Shown: one piece after another, positions 13,701 to 28,700 of the stretch
Layout: each line of letters opens with the position of its first letter
How positions within the stretch are numbered: the first letter of the stretch is position 1
Source of the DNA: Planococcus citri
Lineage: Eukaryota; Arthropoda; Insecta; Hemiptera; Pseudococcidae
DNA length: 64,000 nt
Assembly (NCBI RefSeq): GCF_950023065.1
Contig: NC_088679.1
Span: 76,136,001-76,200,000, forward strand
Direction of reading: 5' to 3'
Notes under the pieces: model-generated
Databases searched by the model: none
Told to the model about the DNA's origin: nothing
The model's input: the letters and a program-made list of their open reading frames with translations, nothing else
Position numbers and translations under genes: made by a program

Positions 13701-16700
13701 GTGATTGGTTCGAAAGGTGACAATATTATTTTTTTGAAAATTTTGACAATATTGTGACTTCTGTTTATTGAGTTAAATTCGGTTTGTTTTTTGTCGTTCA
13801 AATGATTGCAAGGTCATCAAACTTGTCATATAGGACCGAATTTCACTCTTAAAATTTCAAAAATGGAATTTTTTTTCTTGGCAACTACCACAATGGGTAA
13901 GTAGTTTGTGTCTTCATTTGGTGAAAGTCGAAGAAGCTTTTCTTGAAAATTTTCAGGTATTTATAAAATAATGATGGATTGAAGTATTCTCTCTGATTTT
14001 TCTGAATTTTTATTGACTTTCATTCTTTATTTTTGTAGCTTTGCCAAGGAACTGTTTAGTTTCTGAACAGGGTGCCTACATAATATTCCTCCTTTTTGCT
14101 TCTTAGCCGTCTATATAGGTTTTGTGCTGACTTTTTACTAGTTTTTTGAATCTAATATTGACATTTTTTATTCATCCTGTTTTCCTTTCAAAATTTTCAT
14201 TGCTTGATTTTTTTTTTGAAATAGAGAAATTTTGGACCAGATGCTCTCGGCTCTCTCCCCGTTCTTCCCACTAAAACACGAAAAAGAATAAGTTGACTGC
14301 TGGAACCTCGTTTTTTGCAAACAGGATTTAAATCAAATTTTAAAATTTTACATTTATCCCCTCTTTTTAAAATTTCGAAAATTTCTTGCTGAATGTAAAT
14401 TTCAAAAATTGATTTTTTTGGAAAATAAGAAAATTTTGAACCAATCAGCTTGCTCTCTTAAAAGCATGAAAAAAAAAGTTCACCGCTAAAGATCTGGTTT
14501 TTTTTTTTTCAAAAATCTGATTCGTTTGATTTTTTTACTCAAATTTTGAAATTTCCTACATTTTGGTCTCACCTTTTTTTCAAAATTTTGATTTTCTTTA
14601 GTTTTTCTAGTTTTATTGAACATTATTAAAAGATTCTCACCCAACTCCTTCCATCGTTTTTCGGAAGAAAAGCAATTTTTGAACCAATCCACTTGCTCTC
14701 TTAAGCATGAGAAAAAGTTTACTGCTAAAGATCTGTTTTTTTTTTATTTTTTTACTCAAATTTTAAAATTTACTACATTTGTTCCCGCCTTTTTTTTCCT
14801 TCAAAATTTTGATTTTTTTCAGTTTTTCTACTTTTTTTGAACATAGAAAAATTCTCACCCAACTTACCCTCTTTCAAGTATGAGAAAAATCTGAAAGCCG
14901 ATTTGGGGGGGGGGGGGGTTCAATAAAACTTTGAAAATTCCTTATTTATCCCAATTTTTCATGATTTTAATTTTTTTCCATTCTTTCTAGTTTTTTTCAA
15001 AGATCTGACTTTTTCTACTTATTTTTTTACCCAAATTTTGAAATTTCCTACGGTTGTTCTCACCTTTTTTTTTTTTAATTTTGATTTTTTCAGTTTTTCT
15101 AGTTTTATTGAACATTGAAAGATTCTCACCCAACTCCTTCCATCGTTTTTCGGAAAAAAAAATTTTTTTGAACCACTCTACTTGCTCTCTTAAGCATGAG
15201 AAAAAGTTCACTGCTAAAAGATCTGTTTTTTTTCAAAGATCTGATTTTTTTGATTTTTTTACTCAAATTTTAAAATTTACTACATTTGTTCCCACCTTTT
15301 TTCCTTCAAAATTTTGATTTTTTTTAGTTTTTCTACTTTTTTTGAACATAGAAAAATTCTCACCCAACTCTTTACCCTCTTTCAAGTATGAGAAAAAGCT
15401 GAAAACCGATTTGGGGGGGATTTCAATAAAACTTTGAAAATTCCTTATTTATCCCAATTTTTCATGATTTTGATTGTTTTCCATTCTTTCTAGTTTTTTT
15501 TCCAAAGATCTGACTTTTTCTACTTATTTTTTTACTCAAATTTTGAAATTTCCTACAGTTGTTTTCACCTTTTTTTTCAAAATTCTGATTCTTTTCAGTT
15601 TTTCTACTTTTTTTGAACATAGAAAAATTTTCACCCAACTCCTTCCATCGTTTTTTGGAGAAAAATATAATTTTGAACCAATCCACTTGCTCTCTTAAGC
15701 ATGAGAAAAAATTACCTGTTAAAGATCTGCTTTTTTGAAAAAATTTTACTCAAATTTTGAAATTTCTTATACTTGTTCTCACATTTTTTTCAACATAGAA
15801 AAATTCTCACCTAACTCTTTGCCCTCTTTTAAGTATGAGAAAAAGTTAACTGCTGAAAACCTGTTTGGGGAACATTCCTTATTTATCCCAACTTTCCATG
15901 ATTTTAATTTTTTCCCATTCTTTCTAGTTGTTTTTTTTGTTTTAAAAATTTGTTTATTTTTGCTAGTTTTTCCTCTTTCCTTACCTTTGATTGAAACATT
16001 TGAAAGCAGTTCTCAGCAGAAAGTCCTGCCTTTTCGCCAAAATTATTCTAATTTTTTTCAACATTTTCATTTTTTTTTCAATTTATCCGAAAATTTTTCC
16101 AAAAAATTGAAGCGTTTTGAAAAAATTCTCGTGTGTTAGTTCCTGAATTCTGGTTTCAAAAAAAAAAAATTTAAACCATTCCTAAAGAACATTATTTTTT
16201 TTTTTTGGAAAAATTTGCTCATTCTTGCCAGTTTTTTTTTATTTCCTTGCCTTTGATTGAAACATTAGAAAACAATTCTCAGCAGAAAGTCCTGCCTTTT
16301 CGCCAAAATTATTCTCATTTTTTTCAACATTTTCAGATTTTTTTCTTGTTTTTTGTTTTTTTTTTTAATTTATCCGAAAGTTCTTCCAAAAAATTCTCTT
16401 ATGTAAATTCCTGAATTCTGATTTCAAAATAAATTTACCTACAGCGTTTCTAAAAAACATTAATTTTTCTTTTGGCCAAAATTTGCTCATTCTTGCCAGT
16501 TTTTTTTTATTTCCTTGCCTTTGATTGAAACATTTGAAAACAATTACTTATCTATAGAAAGTTTATTCTCACTTTTTTCAACATTTTCATATCTTTTCTA
16601 GTTTTTTGTTTTTTTTTAATCCGATAATTCTTCAAAAAAAATTGAAGCGTTTCGAATAAATTCTCGTGTGTTGATTCCTGAATTATAATTTCAATAAAAA

Positions 16701-19700
16701 TTTTCACCATTTCGAAAAAATATTTTTCAATTTGAAAGAAAACAAATTTTTTTAAGCTACAATATTGTGTGGTTTCTTATTCATAAATTTTCACAATGAG
16801 ACGTTGCTGGATCAAGTTTTCAAGGCACATATGTACAAAACTTTTGCCAAAATCGAGAACTGAAAAATGATAAGAGGAGGGAGGTATAATCCCTTCCCAC
16901 CTGCTCTGTTCAATTTAGAAGACTCCGAGTTCAAATTATCAATTTTTGAGACACAAAAAACTCGATCAATAATTAATGAATCGTGGATAGGTTTTTAGAT
17001 TTTTTGAAAACTGGTTGAATTGATTTTTTTAACGCAAAATCCAGACGAATGACATTTTTGTTTATTTCTCCCCCCCCCCCCCCTCCACCCACCCACCCCA
17101 GCTTCCTCCTACTATTTTTTTCTCACGATAAAAAATTTCCTAAAATTCTCTATTGATCCGTATTAACACTTCCTACTCGCTGAGAATTTTCAAAAATTTG
17201 GCAAAAAATTCCTATTTTACAGTTGTTCAACATTTTCATATTTTTTCTAGTTTTTTTGTTTTTTTTTTAAATCCGAAAATTTTTCAAAAAAATCAAAGTG
17301 TTTTGAAAAAATTCACGTGTGTTGATTCCTGAATTTTGATTTCGAAAAAATGTTACACCATTTCGAAATAACATTATTTTCAATATGAAAGAAAAAGGTA
17401 TTTTTTAAGCTACAGTATGTGATTTCTTATTCGTAAATTTTCACCATGAGACGTTGCCGGATCTAGTTTTCAAGGCACATACAGAACTTTTGCCAAAATC
17501 GAGAACTGAAGAGTGATAAGAGAAGAGAGGTATAATCCCTTCCCCCGGCTCTGTTCAATTTAGAAAACTTGGAGGTCAAATTATCAATTTTTGGAGGCAC
17601 AAAAACTGGATCAATAATGAATCGTGGATAGGTTTTGAGATTTTTTAAAAACTGGTTGAATTGATTTTTTCAACACGAAATTCAGAAAAATTAAATTTTT
17701 GTTGATTCCCCTCTCCCCCTTCTGCTTACTATTTTTTTCCGCGATAAATAATTTCCTAAAATTCTCTATTGATCCGTATTAAAGCCTTCCTCCAGAGAAT
17801 TTGGAAAAGCTTGGCAAAAAATTCCTATTTTACAGTTACTTTTATTTCGCAGTAGAAAGTTTCTTTTCCCAAATTGAGGTATAAATTCACATTAGAATAT
17901 ACTTAGGTCTAACATTCAAAATTCAGATTTCAAAGTTGCATGTTTTTGCAAGTCTTGACAAGTTTATTCGCTCAAAAATGGTAATTTTATGAAAATCGGA
18001 GTTTCAAAATTTAAAAATACTGTAATTCTGACTCGAATTATTGTAAGAGCTGAAAAATTGCTTTTAATGGTTCATCGGGGTTGTCAAAATCCTGCAGTAA
18101 GACAGGATTTCATTGACAATGGGGATGCCTTCCTGGAATACTTGTTTGTTCCAAGCCCGACACACTCCATTGTTAGTCCACGGCGCGGTCGTGGAAACTG
18201 TATTGTACTCGACGTGCTCGGTTCTTTTTTCGAAGAGAGTTATTCTCAAATAATTTTTAAAGCTTATTACTCTGTATACCTAAGCCTGTTTGTTTGAATA
18301 TCATAGGTCTTAATGGTTTCAGTTTGGCTACATTATATTGTTTTTATTTTTTTATCTGGGATTTTATCTTACATTAGGCGAACACTTCTACGAAAAGGAA
18401 AAACATGATTTTCAGAGAAAGATAATGATAAAACTACCAAAACATCTGTCTGTAAGAGGAATCGAATTTGCTTTATAGGAAAACTACACGTATTTAAAAT
18501 ATTCTCATATACCTATATTTTTTTTTGAATTTTGATTTTTTTCTTCGTTGTATTTGTTTTTTGCTGGTTCATTTCTTGGCCATTATTCAACTCGAGAGCT
18601 TTTTTTTTCAACAAAATAGTTATCAGTTCACTCGAATCGTTTTGATTGGCCGGTATGAAATCATTCCAACCAATAGAACGACTAGAACGTTAAAAATTAG
18701 TACACTTTTCGGCGGGAAAACTTCAAAAAGATGGGTGAAAATTAGTGTTCCGGTATACAGTTTGGCGAAATAAACGTGAAAATGAATGGGGATACCAACG
18801 TAATGAATACGAAGTTCGATGCACTGTGCTGTATGTCTGTGTAGTCTACATATGTATTACATTGAGGCATTATGTACTACCTATCAACTATCAAGTTCAG
18901 ATGTTGGCGGTGATAGTGCCATTATAATAACAATTGACACAGCTGATGCCTGCGATGTGTACGTAATCATCACCAACACCAGCACACACAATACTTATAA
19001 GTACGAGCACAGAGCACGTGAATTGTTGGAAAATTTTCTAGTATCCTATTACGTAGTCGTATAGGCATAGATAGGTAGGGTACATGTGCATGCAATACGT
19101 ACATAAATGTATCGAAACGAAACGATTAAACTTACCTTACGTAAACGTTGGCGTATAGGTATGCTGCAGATTATAGATTGTAAATCAACGACCGAAAAAA
19201 AGAGAAAAAATTAGGAAAATTCGAACGCACAATTTTCGCGAAAAATCGCACCACTTTTTCGAGAACGATGAACGAACACCACTATAGCACTAGAGAATCG
19301 ATTCGGTAGTAGCGATCACAACTTACGGTATAAATTTAAATATCGAATGAAAATTAATTAAAATTTTAGTTGGAAAGAACACAGGGTACGCAATAAGTAA
19401 GTGCTCGGATGAGTTATCGAGTACTAGAAAAAACGTAGCGTAGTGAAAAGGAGCATAGCGTTGAAATGAAACCGGCTCGACGGTTGGCTTTTTGTTAAAG
19501 AGTGAACAACGTTGTTGCATGAACGGCGTACGGGCGAAAAAAGAACGAACGTTTGTAACTGGTCCTGCTGTTGGTGTTGCTGATCCATAGGCATTGTCGA
19601 CGACGGAGTCGGACGCGGACGGGCGCACTGCAACCGGCAACCGCCGTCGAGCAGACGCGCTGCGTCCGTTGTCGGTTCTGTCAAGAGGAATGAATACGAG

Positions 19701-22700
19701 TAGGTACTACGACTACGTGTAAAACGTGTATGAAAAGGTGTCCTAGTGTGCTAGTGTGTACAAAATGTACGTTGTACCTAGAACGTATGTTATTGTAAAG
19801 CGAAATAATCTACTGTATAGCTCTCTATGTGCGACCACTAAAGAGCTATACTAGATACGTATGTGTGTGTAATTGTGTATAGTGCAGCTAAACAGCCGCA
19901 GCATGTACACGTTAGCTGGAGGCTGGAATTATGTATGTACCTGTGTAGTACAGGGTGTCCTGTTTGTAGTGTCATACTCTTGCGATTAGCTATCTGGAAC
20001 TGGAAGCAATGTGCTGTGCTTAAATGTCGTTTCTAGAACATTCAGGTTTATACATGTGTGCTTTGAAGTTTTTTGAAATTCGAGAAAGTTGTGCTCCTAG
20101 TATTTTAGAAGTGTGGGGTGGAGGAGAAGGGAGTACTATCACTCATATGTCAATGAGTTGGTGCCTGCATTATAGTACACATTTTAAAACTGAGATTTGA
20201 ACTCGGATCAGAGAACATGGCGATTTGTATCTGAAAGAGCTTGCATTCATTGAAAAACCTCTAGTGACTTAGTTTACTGTAGGAATCTGTAATTTATGAG
20301 AACACTGAAGAATCCTTGGACGTGGTATCTAACGGAATATTTTTTCAAAAAATCACTACTTTTTCACCTTACTTTTTTTCAACCAAATTTTCAGAAAGCT
20401 CCCAACTAGATCCCCTCCTCACCCCCCCCCCTCAAACACAAAAAATCAACGAAGTCACATCTTATTTCACAGGAAAATTTTCAAAACAGATCTGAAATTG
20501 GAAGAAAATTTGTATGCAAAGTACTTTTCAATTTCAATCAAAATAATTTTTAAAAAAAATACAATGAACGCATTACTGAATTTTTTCATTTTTTCACTAC
20601 CTAATTGACTAAATTCACGACTTTTTCAATACTTTCGCTGTACTGAAACTGATTCACGACTGTCAATTAATCATTATATTACGCCTCCCAAAAATACGCA
20701 AAAATTCAAAAAAAAAAACTTTAAAAATGAGAAAAAATTGAAAGCAAATTTTTCCAGTGAAAAAGAACTGTTACTTGATAATTAACAGCAGAATTATAAG
20801 CCGAAAACTTTTTTTATCTGATTCAATTGGGGTGAGGAAAGAGGAGAGGGATGAGTGGGATCATATCAGAGTTTCTTCGAGGCCAATTTTTTTCTGGCCA
20901 CAATTTTATTTATATTTTGCAAAAAAAAACAAGAAAAAATACATCAAAAATTAAAATTGTGAAAAGCGAACAGAATAAAATAGAGAAAATGTCAACGTTG
21001 GATTAAAAAATGGAAAAAAGCAAAACTTTTTCTTGTAAGTTTGGCAGCAGATTACATTTTTAGCTGAATAATTTTCAAAATGTTTTCATGAGTCCCCCAG
21101 GGGGGGGGGGGTGGAGGAGATCGCCAATTTATACAAGTTTGAATTTGATGGAAAAAAGACAATTTATGCAAGTTTAAATTTTTCTGGCCACAATTTTATT
21201 TATATTTTGCAAAAAAAAAAAACAAGAAAAATACATCAAAAATTAAAATTGTGAAAAGCGAACAGAACAAAATAGAGAAAATGTCAACGTTGGATTAAAA
21301 AATGGAAAAAAGCAAAACTTTTTCTTGTAAGTTTGGCAGCAGATTACATTTTTAGCTGAATAATTTTCAAAATGTTTTCATGAGTCCCCCAGGGGGGGGG
21401 GGGAGGAGATCGCCAATTTATACAAGTTTTAATTTGATGGAAAAAAGACAATTTATGCAAGTTTAAATTTGATGGAAAAAACGGAAATAAATAAGATTGT
21501 TTTGCAATTTTGGCAAAAAAGCAGGACTTTGAAAAGAAATTCTTTCAAGTTTTCATATTGAAACAGAAAATTTTTTGAAACCCCCAGATTCAGGGAGACA
21601 AAACAAATATGGAATTGAAATTCATCAAAGTTGATTTCTTTCCTAATTTTTATAGAGAACAAAAACAAGTAAAGTAATAAAGCAAGAACTTTTTCGTCAT
21701 TTTTTGAAAAAAAATCAAGACAAATGTGTGGGTATAGAGATGCGGGAAAAGCAAGACGCAGGACTTTTAGACTATAAATACCTTCTTGTGCATCCTGGTT
21801 TCTGTACTTTTGTCTTGATTTTTTGTCAATATTTTCAAAAAGTCTTGATTCTTTTTTATGAAATTTGGAAAAAAGCTCTTCTTGTTTCTATTTCTCTCAA
21901 TCAACGATTTTTTTTCTTCTGATTGTGAGTTTTGATTTTCTCAGGTTAGGATACTTGAATGCGAGTTGTACAGTTGATGTCATTTTTGAGCTTTTTCATT
22001 CAATATACGCAAAAATAAGTCATACTGACAAGAATAAAATTGAAGTTTTTTTAGGGGAGGAGGGGGGAGGGGGGTTGGTGACTGAAAAATTGCAGACTGG
22101 TACGTATGAGAAAAAATACCAATTTTTGCCGAATAAAATGACGAGTTCTTAAGATGAAATACTTACAAATAGAATATGATGTCACAATTTCACCAATACT
22201 CACATTAAGTAAGGATCATTAAAAAATTGTTATTTTCTCGTTTGAATTTATGAAAGTTCCAAACATGGATTTTTCTTTTTTGTTCAGACTTTAGAGATAG
22301 GAATCGGGTCAACTGAGGCAAGGCCAAAAGCTTTCGAAAATTTAGGTTTCGAAAAGTAAAAACAATGTTTTAAAAATTTGTTCATTTCTTTCGATCCAAA
22401 ATTTTAGAATTTGAATGATGACGTTTTAAAAACTTCAATTTTGAAATTGAAAAGGAAACAGACCCGAGTGAAACAAGGGCAATAGCTTGTTTCGAGAAGA
22501 AAAAAACAATGTTGTTTAAAGTTTGAAAAATAATGTTTTTCGAAACAATCACCAAAAATATGATACCAATCAAATTTCACTTTTTTTGTTTTACGTGTTT
22601 GCAAATGATGATTTCTTAATTTTTTTCAAAAATAGGTAACTGGAGAAAATTTTGGATTTGACCTGACACAAGAATGTTTTGATAATAGGTACGTGTCTAA

Positions 22701-25700
22701 ATGGGTCAAAAGAGTCGCAAAGATAGTAAATCCGAGTTTATAGTGGTGAATTTCTTTTTTTCCCGATTAAAAGCATTTTTTTGAAAACTGAAGAAACTGG
22801 AAATCCGCAGAAGGCTCTAGAACACTTCGAAACTGTGATCAATCGACTCTGGAGGTTAAAAATAGGGCCTAAAACAAATTTCAGCTTTCCAGGTCAATTT
22901 GTTAAAATTTTGATTTTTTTCCAATTTTCATCTAAATTTTCAAAAATTTGTCAACAATTCAAAAATGAATTTCGGCCCCTGAAATTATGGATGTTGGTGT
23001 ATTTTGGGGTCCTCTTTCGATTCGTCTTTGTTTGGTTCAAAACTTTCGTGCAGGTTGGGATACTTCCTCCCTTGTGAGTGGTTGGGAGTTCGGTAAATTT
23101 ATGTTTTTAAAATATTTCCTTCTCAGATATTTTGCATTACCTAATTAGGTATGGCAAAACATTTAAATAAGTATATCATTTTTATTCTGAACCTGGGGAA
23201 GTATTCTGGATTACGATGATGGCGATTTTTTTGAGATACATATAAGTAGGTAGCTAGGTACCTATTGCCATTTTGAAAAACTGGAAAAAATTGAGAAGTT
23301 TTTGGCTATTTTTCAGAATTTTTTGAAATAGGAAATAAAGACTAAAAAATTGGTCCAATTGCATTTCAAATTGATGTACTTCAAGTTCCAGAAATAATAT
23401 CTTTTGATTTTTTTTTGGCACAATTAATGCCAAACGTGTATTTGAGATGAAATCATTTTCAAAGTTTAAATTTACCCTGATCAATTAGGAATAATTAATT
23501 GGCGCCTAATCAGGATTTCAAAACTATGATTTTGAACTTCAATCACTGGATTCAAAGTTGTTTCACTTCGAAGGAGAATACATAGATGAACAGGGAACAT
23601 GAAGACCTGATTTGAATTTTAAAACCAGGGTTCAAACTCAGATGCTGAATTCTGATTAGTTCAATTCAAAGGAGATAGAAGATCAGGGAGCAAGTAGCGA
23701 ATTCATTGAGATGTTCGGTAGCTAATACCTGATCTGAATATCAAAATAGAGATTTTTTCAATGGAAATGTGTTCTTGGTGCTCTAACGAGCTGATGTCTG
23801 ATCTACATTTTCGAATCCCCGATTCAAACTCCAATCACTTGATTCAATGTTTTCTTGAGGATCAGTATGGATCCAAGGGTGGAAACCAGGTTCAAAATCT
23901 TTCAAAATTTTCCAACAAAACGTGTCTTGCTAGATTTCTTGTTATAGTGGAGTGGCAACTGAAAAAAAATGGCATTTGATGAAAGAAGCGTGAATTTTGG
24001 TATGATGAATTTTAGGGCCAAAATGAAGTTTTTAAGACCGGGAGCCATTCGGGCTCCCCCCTCCTTCGAGGGGGGTGGACCCTACAATTTTGAAATAAGT
24101 CCTGTCGATCGAGTTATGGTCAGAAATCAATTATTATGGTGTCCACTGTTAGGTATTGATCAGCACTTTCTATTTTCACCATTGAAGTCATCGTCCCCCC
24201 TCTACCCCTGGCGTGGGTCTCAGCCCCCTAAATTGTGGATCTGGAAGACGTTGAGACTCGGAAATGTAATTTTGTGAAAATATCCTTCAAAAAGTGTACA
24301 AGTAATTTTGGTGATTCATTTTTTGGTTTCCTCCCCCCTTCTGCCCCCTGTGGCACCTCAAAACTTAAAAAACGTGCAAAATTGCCGCTTTAATGACAAA
24401 ACATGGTGGAAACGGTGAGCGAAATGCTAATTCTTCTTGAAACTGGTAAGAAACATTTATTGAAAGCAGTACGTAACGCGAAAAATAATGACTCTCCCCT
24501 TTACGCGCCCCCATCAACCCCTAATTGCAAAAACAAATATACTGGTCAAAATTCCATCAGAATTGAAATATTAAGCCAGTTACTGTTTAATATTGATCGA
24601 TATGTTCCGCTAAAAGTGTCGGAATCATCGCATACCTCCCACCCCTTCAAGGGGGCAGACCCCTAAAATGTGGAGTCGATGAAACCCCCACTTATGGAAC
24701 TGAAATTCTGTAAATATGCACTTCTCTGGTCATAGGAATATATTTAATAGTCTATTTCATCGATTACATTCCTCACCCCGCTCCCGCCCCTCCCCCTTTA
24801 TAAACCATTATACAAAATTTGATCAAAAAGTAACCCCTCCTGCTTTGTAGCGCGCTCCATAGAAAAGTTACAGAAGTCGTTGTACACTTAATGGATAGAG
24901 AATTTCATCAGCTTTCCAACGGTATGTTTGTGATCATTGTGAGATGAAAACAAGCGAACCTGTGTACAATAAAGTGAATGAAGGTTTGGGTGCTTGGTCC
25001 ATGCGAAAGCAATTTTTCAATTTTCTATCTCCTACTTTGTGTCGCGCTTCGGAGGAACGTTACATTACAGAAATTGTTTTATACTCAATCGATAGAGAAT
25101 TTTATCAGCTTTCCAACGGTATGTTTGTTATATGAAAACAAGCAAACCTCTTTCTAATAAAGTGAATAAAGGTTGGGGAGCTCGGTTCATTTGAAAGCAA
25201 TTTTTGAATTTTCTGTCTCCTACTTTGTGCCGTGCTTTGGAGGAACATTACGTTACAGAAGTTGTTTTATACTCGATCGATAGAGAATTCTATCAGCTTT
25301 CCAAAGATATGTTTGTGAGATGAAAACAAGCAAACCTGTGTGAAATGTAAGTGAATGAAGCTTTGGGCGTTTGTTTCAAGCAATGAAGCAATCCTTGAAT
25401 TTTTGACAAATGGTCACCCCTCCCGTCATCTCACAATGATCACAAACATACCATTGGAAAGCTGATAAAATTCTCTATCGATCGAGTATAAAACAACTTC
25501 TGTAATGTAAGCTAGTGATGTTAAAATGCGCGCATATTCATTTGCCTGCGCGCAAGGTGAGCATTTGCGCGAAAGGTGAGCATTTGCGCGCAAGGTGAGC
25601 ATTTGCGCGAAAGGTGAGCATTTGCGCGCATATGCCCGCATTTGGGCGCAAATTCCACAAATGGACGTTATTTGCTTCTATTTGTGATTTTCAACAAGAA

Positions 25701-28700
25701 AAGTTATCCAAAAAACGGAAAAGCATGAAAAAATAGGGCAAAAGTAGGACAATTTCTCATTTATTTTATTTAAAAGGAAAGGAGAGGGGTTCAATAATAT
25801 TGCAATCAATTTTTTTCACTGCTTTAGAAAATATTTTGATTTCTTTTTGAATTCGAAATTTTCAAATGTTTGGACCTTTTCTTCCGAATTTATCATCATT
25901 TGAGTGAAAATTTTTAGAAATTAAAATATCCAAAATAAGGGAAGAATATAATGGAAATTGAAAAATTTTTGATTCAAAGTATGAAAAAACAAGCAATTTT
26001 TCCAAAAATACTCGTACCTACCTCAATATTTTCAGAAAGGGGAGCCCTCAAATTTTTGTTCCATAGTTAAGAAATGGTAAAAAAGACAATAGCAAGACAA
26101 TTTCTCAAATTTTATATTTTGAATGAAAGGGGGTACTTCAGAAAGCATTTTGATTTTTTTTCAATTCAAAGTTTTCAGATGTTTAGATGTTCTCCTCTTT
26201 CCCTCAGATTTATCATCACTTGACAGAAAATGTTTAGAAATTCATATTTTCAAAAAAAAATAAATACTTAAATAAATAAAATAAGAAAGAATAAAATATG
26301 GGAAGTACAAAAATTTGTAGGGTTTCTCCACTAATAGGGGAACCCTATTAAAATCGCCTGGAATCCTCATTTGAGGTTTACCTTTCAGAAGGGAGAGTCT
26401 CAAATTTTGTTTCATGATTCAAAAATAGAAGAAGTGAAAGTGATCTAGTAGGCTACAAAGTGTCAAACAAGCAGGACATTGTGAAAAAAAAGGGGGAAAA
26501 CAGCAGAACTTTCTGAAGGACAACTTTTTCAAATATTTTAAAAGTTGGGAATCAATTTAAAAAAACCTTCATTCACTTTATTGTACACAGGTTCGCTTGT
26601 TTTCATCTCACAATGATCACAAACATACCGTTGGAAAGCTGATGAAATTCTCTATCCATTAAGTGTACAACGACTTCTGTAACTTTTCTATGGAGCGCGC
26701 TACAAAGCAGGAGGGGTTACTTTTTGATCAAATTTTGTATAATGGTTTATAAAGGGGGAGGGGCGGGAGCGGGGTGAGGAATGTAATCGATGAAATAGAC
26801 TATTAAATATATTCCTATGACCAGAGAAGTGCATATTTACAGAATTTCAGTTCCATAAGTGGGGGTTTCATCGACTCCACATTTTAGGGGTCTGCCCCCT
26901 TGAAGGGGTGGGAGGTATGCGATGATTCCGACACTTTTAGCGGAACATATCGATCAATATTAAACAGTAACTGGCTTAATATTTCAATTCTGATGGAATT
27001 TTGACCAGTATATTTGTTTTTGCAATTAGGGGTTGATGGGGGCGCGTAAAGGGGAGAGTCATTATTTTTCGCGTTACGTACTGCTTTCAATAAATGTTTC
27101 TTACCAGTTTCAATAAGAATTAGCATTTCGCTCACCGTTTCCACCATGTTTTGTCATTAAAGCGGCAATTTTGCGCGTTTTTTAAGTTTTGAGGTGCCAC
27201 AGGGGGCAGAAGGGGGGAGGAAACCAAAAAATGAATCACCAAAATTACTTGTACACTTTTTGAAGGATATTTTCACAAAATTACATTTCCGAGTCTCAAC
27301 GTCTTCCAGATCCACAATTTAGGGGGCTGAGCCCCACGCCAGGGGGAGAGGGGGGACGATGACTTCAATGGTGAAAATAGAAAGTGCTGATCAATACCTA
27401 ACAGTGGACACCATAATAATTGATTTCTGACCATAACTCGATCGACAGGACTTATTTCAAAATTGTAGGGTCCACCCCCCTCGAAGGAGGGGGGAGCCCG
27501 AATGGCTCCCGGTCTTAAAAACTTCATTTTGGCCCTAAAATTCATCATACCAAAATTCACGCTTCTTTCATCAAATGCCATTTTCTCCTGTATTTCAGCT
27601 GTTTGCCACTCCACTATTATAGTTGATTTGTTGATTACTATGTTTTTTTTTTCAACTTCTGATTGTGAGTACTTTTCTTGAATTATTTGAAACCTTCAAT
27701 TTAGCTCCGGAGATCTACCTAGTGGGGAGATATGGGGCCCCAAAAAGAGGCTTTTTTCGAAAAAAATCGTGGTTTTTTTACTTCTGTTGCTGCCCAACCT
27801 GTTTTGGGAAAAATGGTCCTGTCCCTAATGAAAATATTTGAGACTCTGCGTCGATCTATGCTATTGCTGTGAAAATCCAAGACCAATTTTAGGGTTCTTT
27901 TGCAAATCGCTCATTTTTTTGATAAAGTGTTTTGAAAATTTTTCCTTCGCAAATTCTTCTCATTTATCATGCCTAAGTATTGAAAGGTAGGTATCATTCC
28001 TGAAACGGGAGAAATATTTTGGAATGTAGTGCTGCCAATTTTTTGACCATTATTGTTAATTTCAAAAATTGGAGAAAAACAGGCCAGTAACTTATGAAAT
28101 TTCAGTTTTTTGAAATAGGCAATAATGACCAAAAAATTGGCACCGCTGCTATATTTGGGACTGGGCCATTTTTCCCAAAACAGGTTGGATAGCGATAGGA
28201 GCGAAAAAAACCATAATTTTTTCGAAAATACTTTCGCTTTGAGGGTCTCTATCTCCCCTCCAAGGGCACCTCTCGAGTTGAAATTTTTTCTGAGTAACTT
28301 TCAACTTGATATGAAGGTCTCCGTTGAATTTTTTCAAAATTTGCCGACTTTTTTTTCGTAATCCATCTAACGTAGCATGCGTCCTTTCCTGCATTCCATG
28401 CTTCAAAAAATTTCAATTTCAAAACTCATTAAGTTTCGGATACCACAACAAAGCCTATTAAGTTGCAAAAAGCGACGAAACTGTGTCTTTAGATGGGACA
28501 CCTTGTATACCCACTAATCTTATCCAGTATACCCAGTTCCTCCTAGAGCCCGAAGAAGAGGAGCACGCCGAGTACACGCGGCGACGACGACTATGGCAAA
28601 ACAGCCCCGTATAGTCAGTATGTGGTGTTCGCGTACCTACCTTTTTCTTCTTCTTTTTTTTCACGTATATTACGTAGGTACTTTAATTTTATTCTATACG

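Larger units (their letters stand above)
23945..27616. mobile_element. Large inverted-repeat element (3.67 kb, ~1.04-kb arms)
   Basis: Left arm 23945-24987 and right arm 26568-27616 are inverted copies, bounded by TAGTGGAGTGGCAA and its reverse complement. Conceptual frames in the two arms differ at only about 1 of 87 and 2 of 102 residues, so the arms are close to 99% identical. The spacer (24988-26567) holds extra direct and inverted sub-repeats and a minisatellite. No transposase is recognised. The paired short frames are mirror images of each other and are unlikely to be genes. Candidates are a foldback transposon or an inverted duplication of a MITE-like unit. Confidence 0.85.

Noticed and set aside
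14486..16414. Phe/Lys-rich frames of about 70-130 codons
   Set aside because: They track the ~500-bp tandem array, with low-complexity composition and near-identical copies on both strands.
22781..23077. 98-codon plus-strand frame
   Set aside because: It overlaps a decayed foldback-element fragment and becomes hydrophobic low-complexity sequence. No splice sites or family support it.
25545..25645. CRISPR-like direct repeats
   Set aside because: The 18-bp units abut with no spacers, in a eukaryotic context, so this is a minisatellite.
24403..27147. Mirror-image frames of 87 and 102-113 codons
   Set aside because: Both arms of one palindromic element give the same frames. They are Pro-rich from C/G runs, have no domain and are explained by the repeat.
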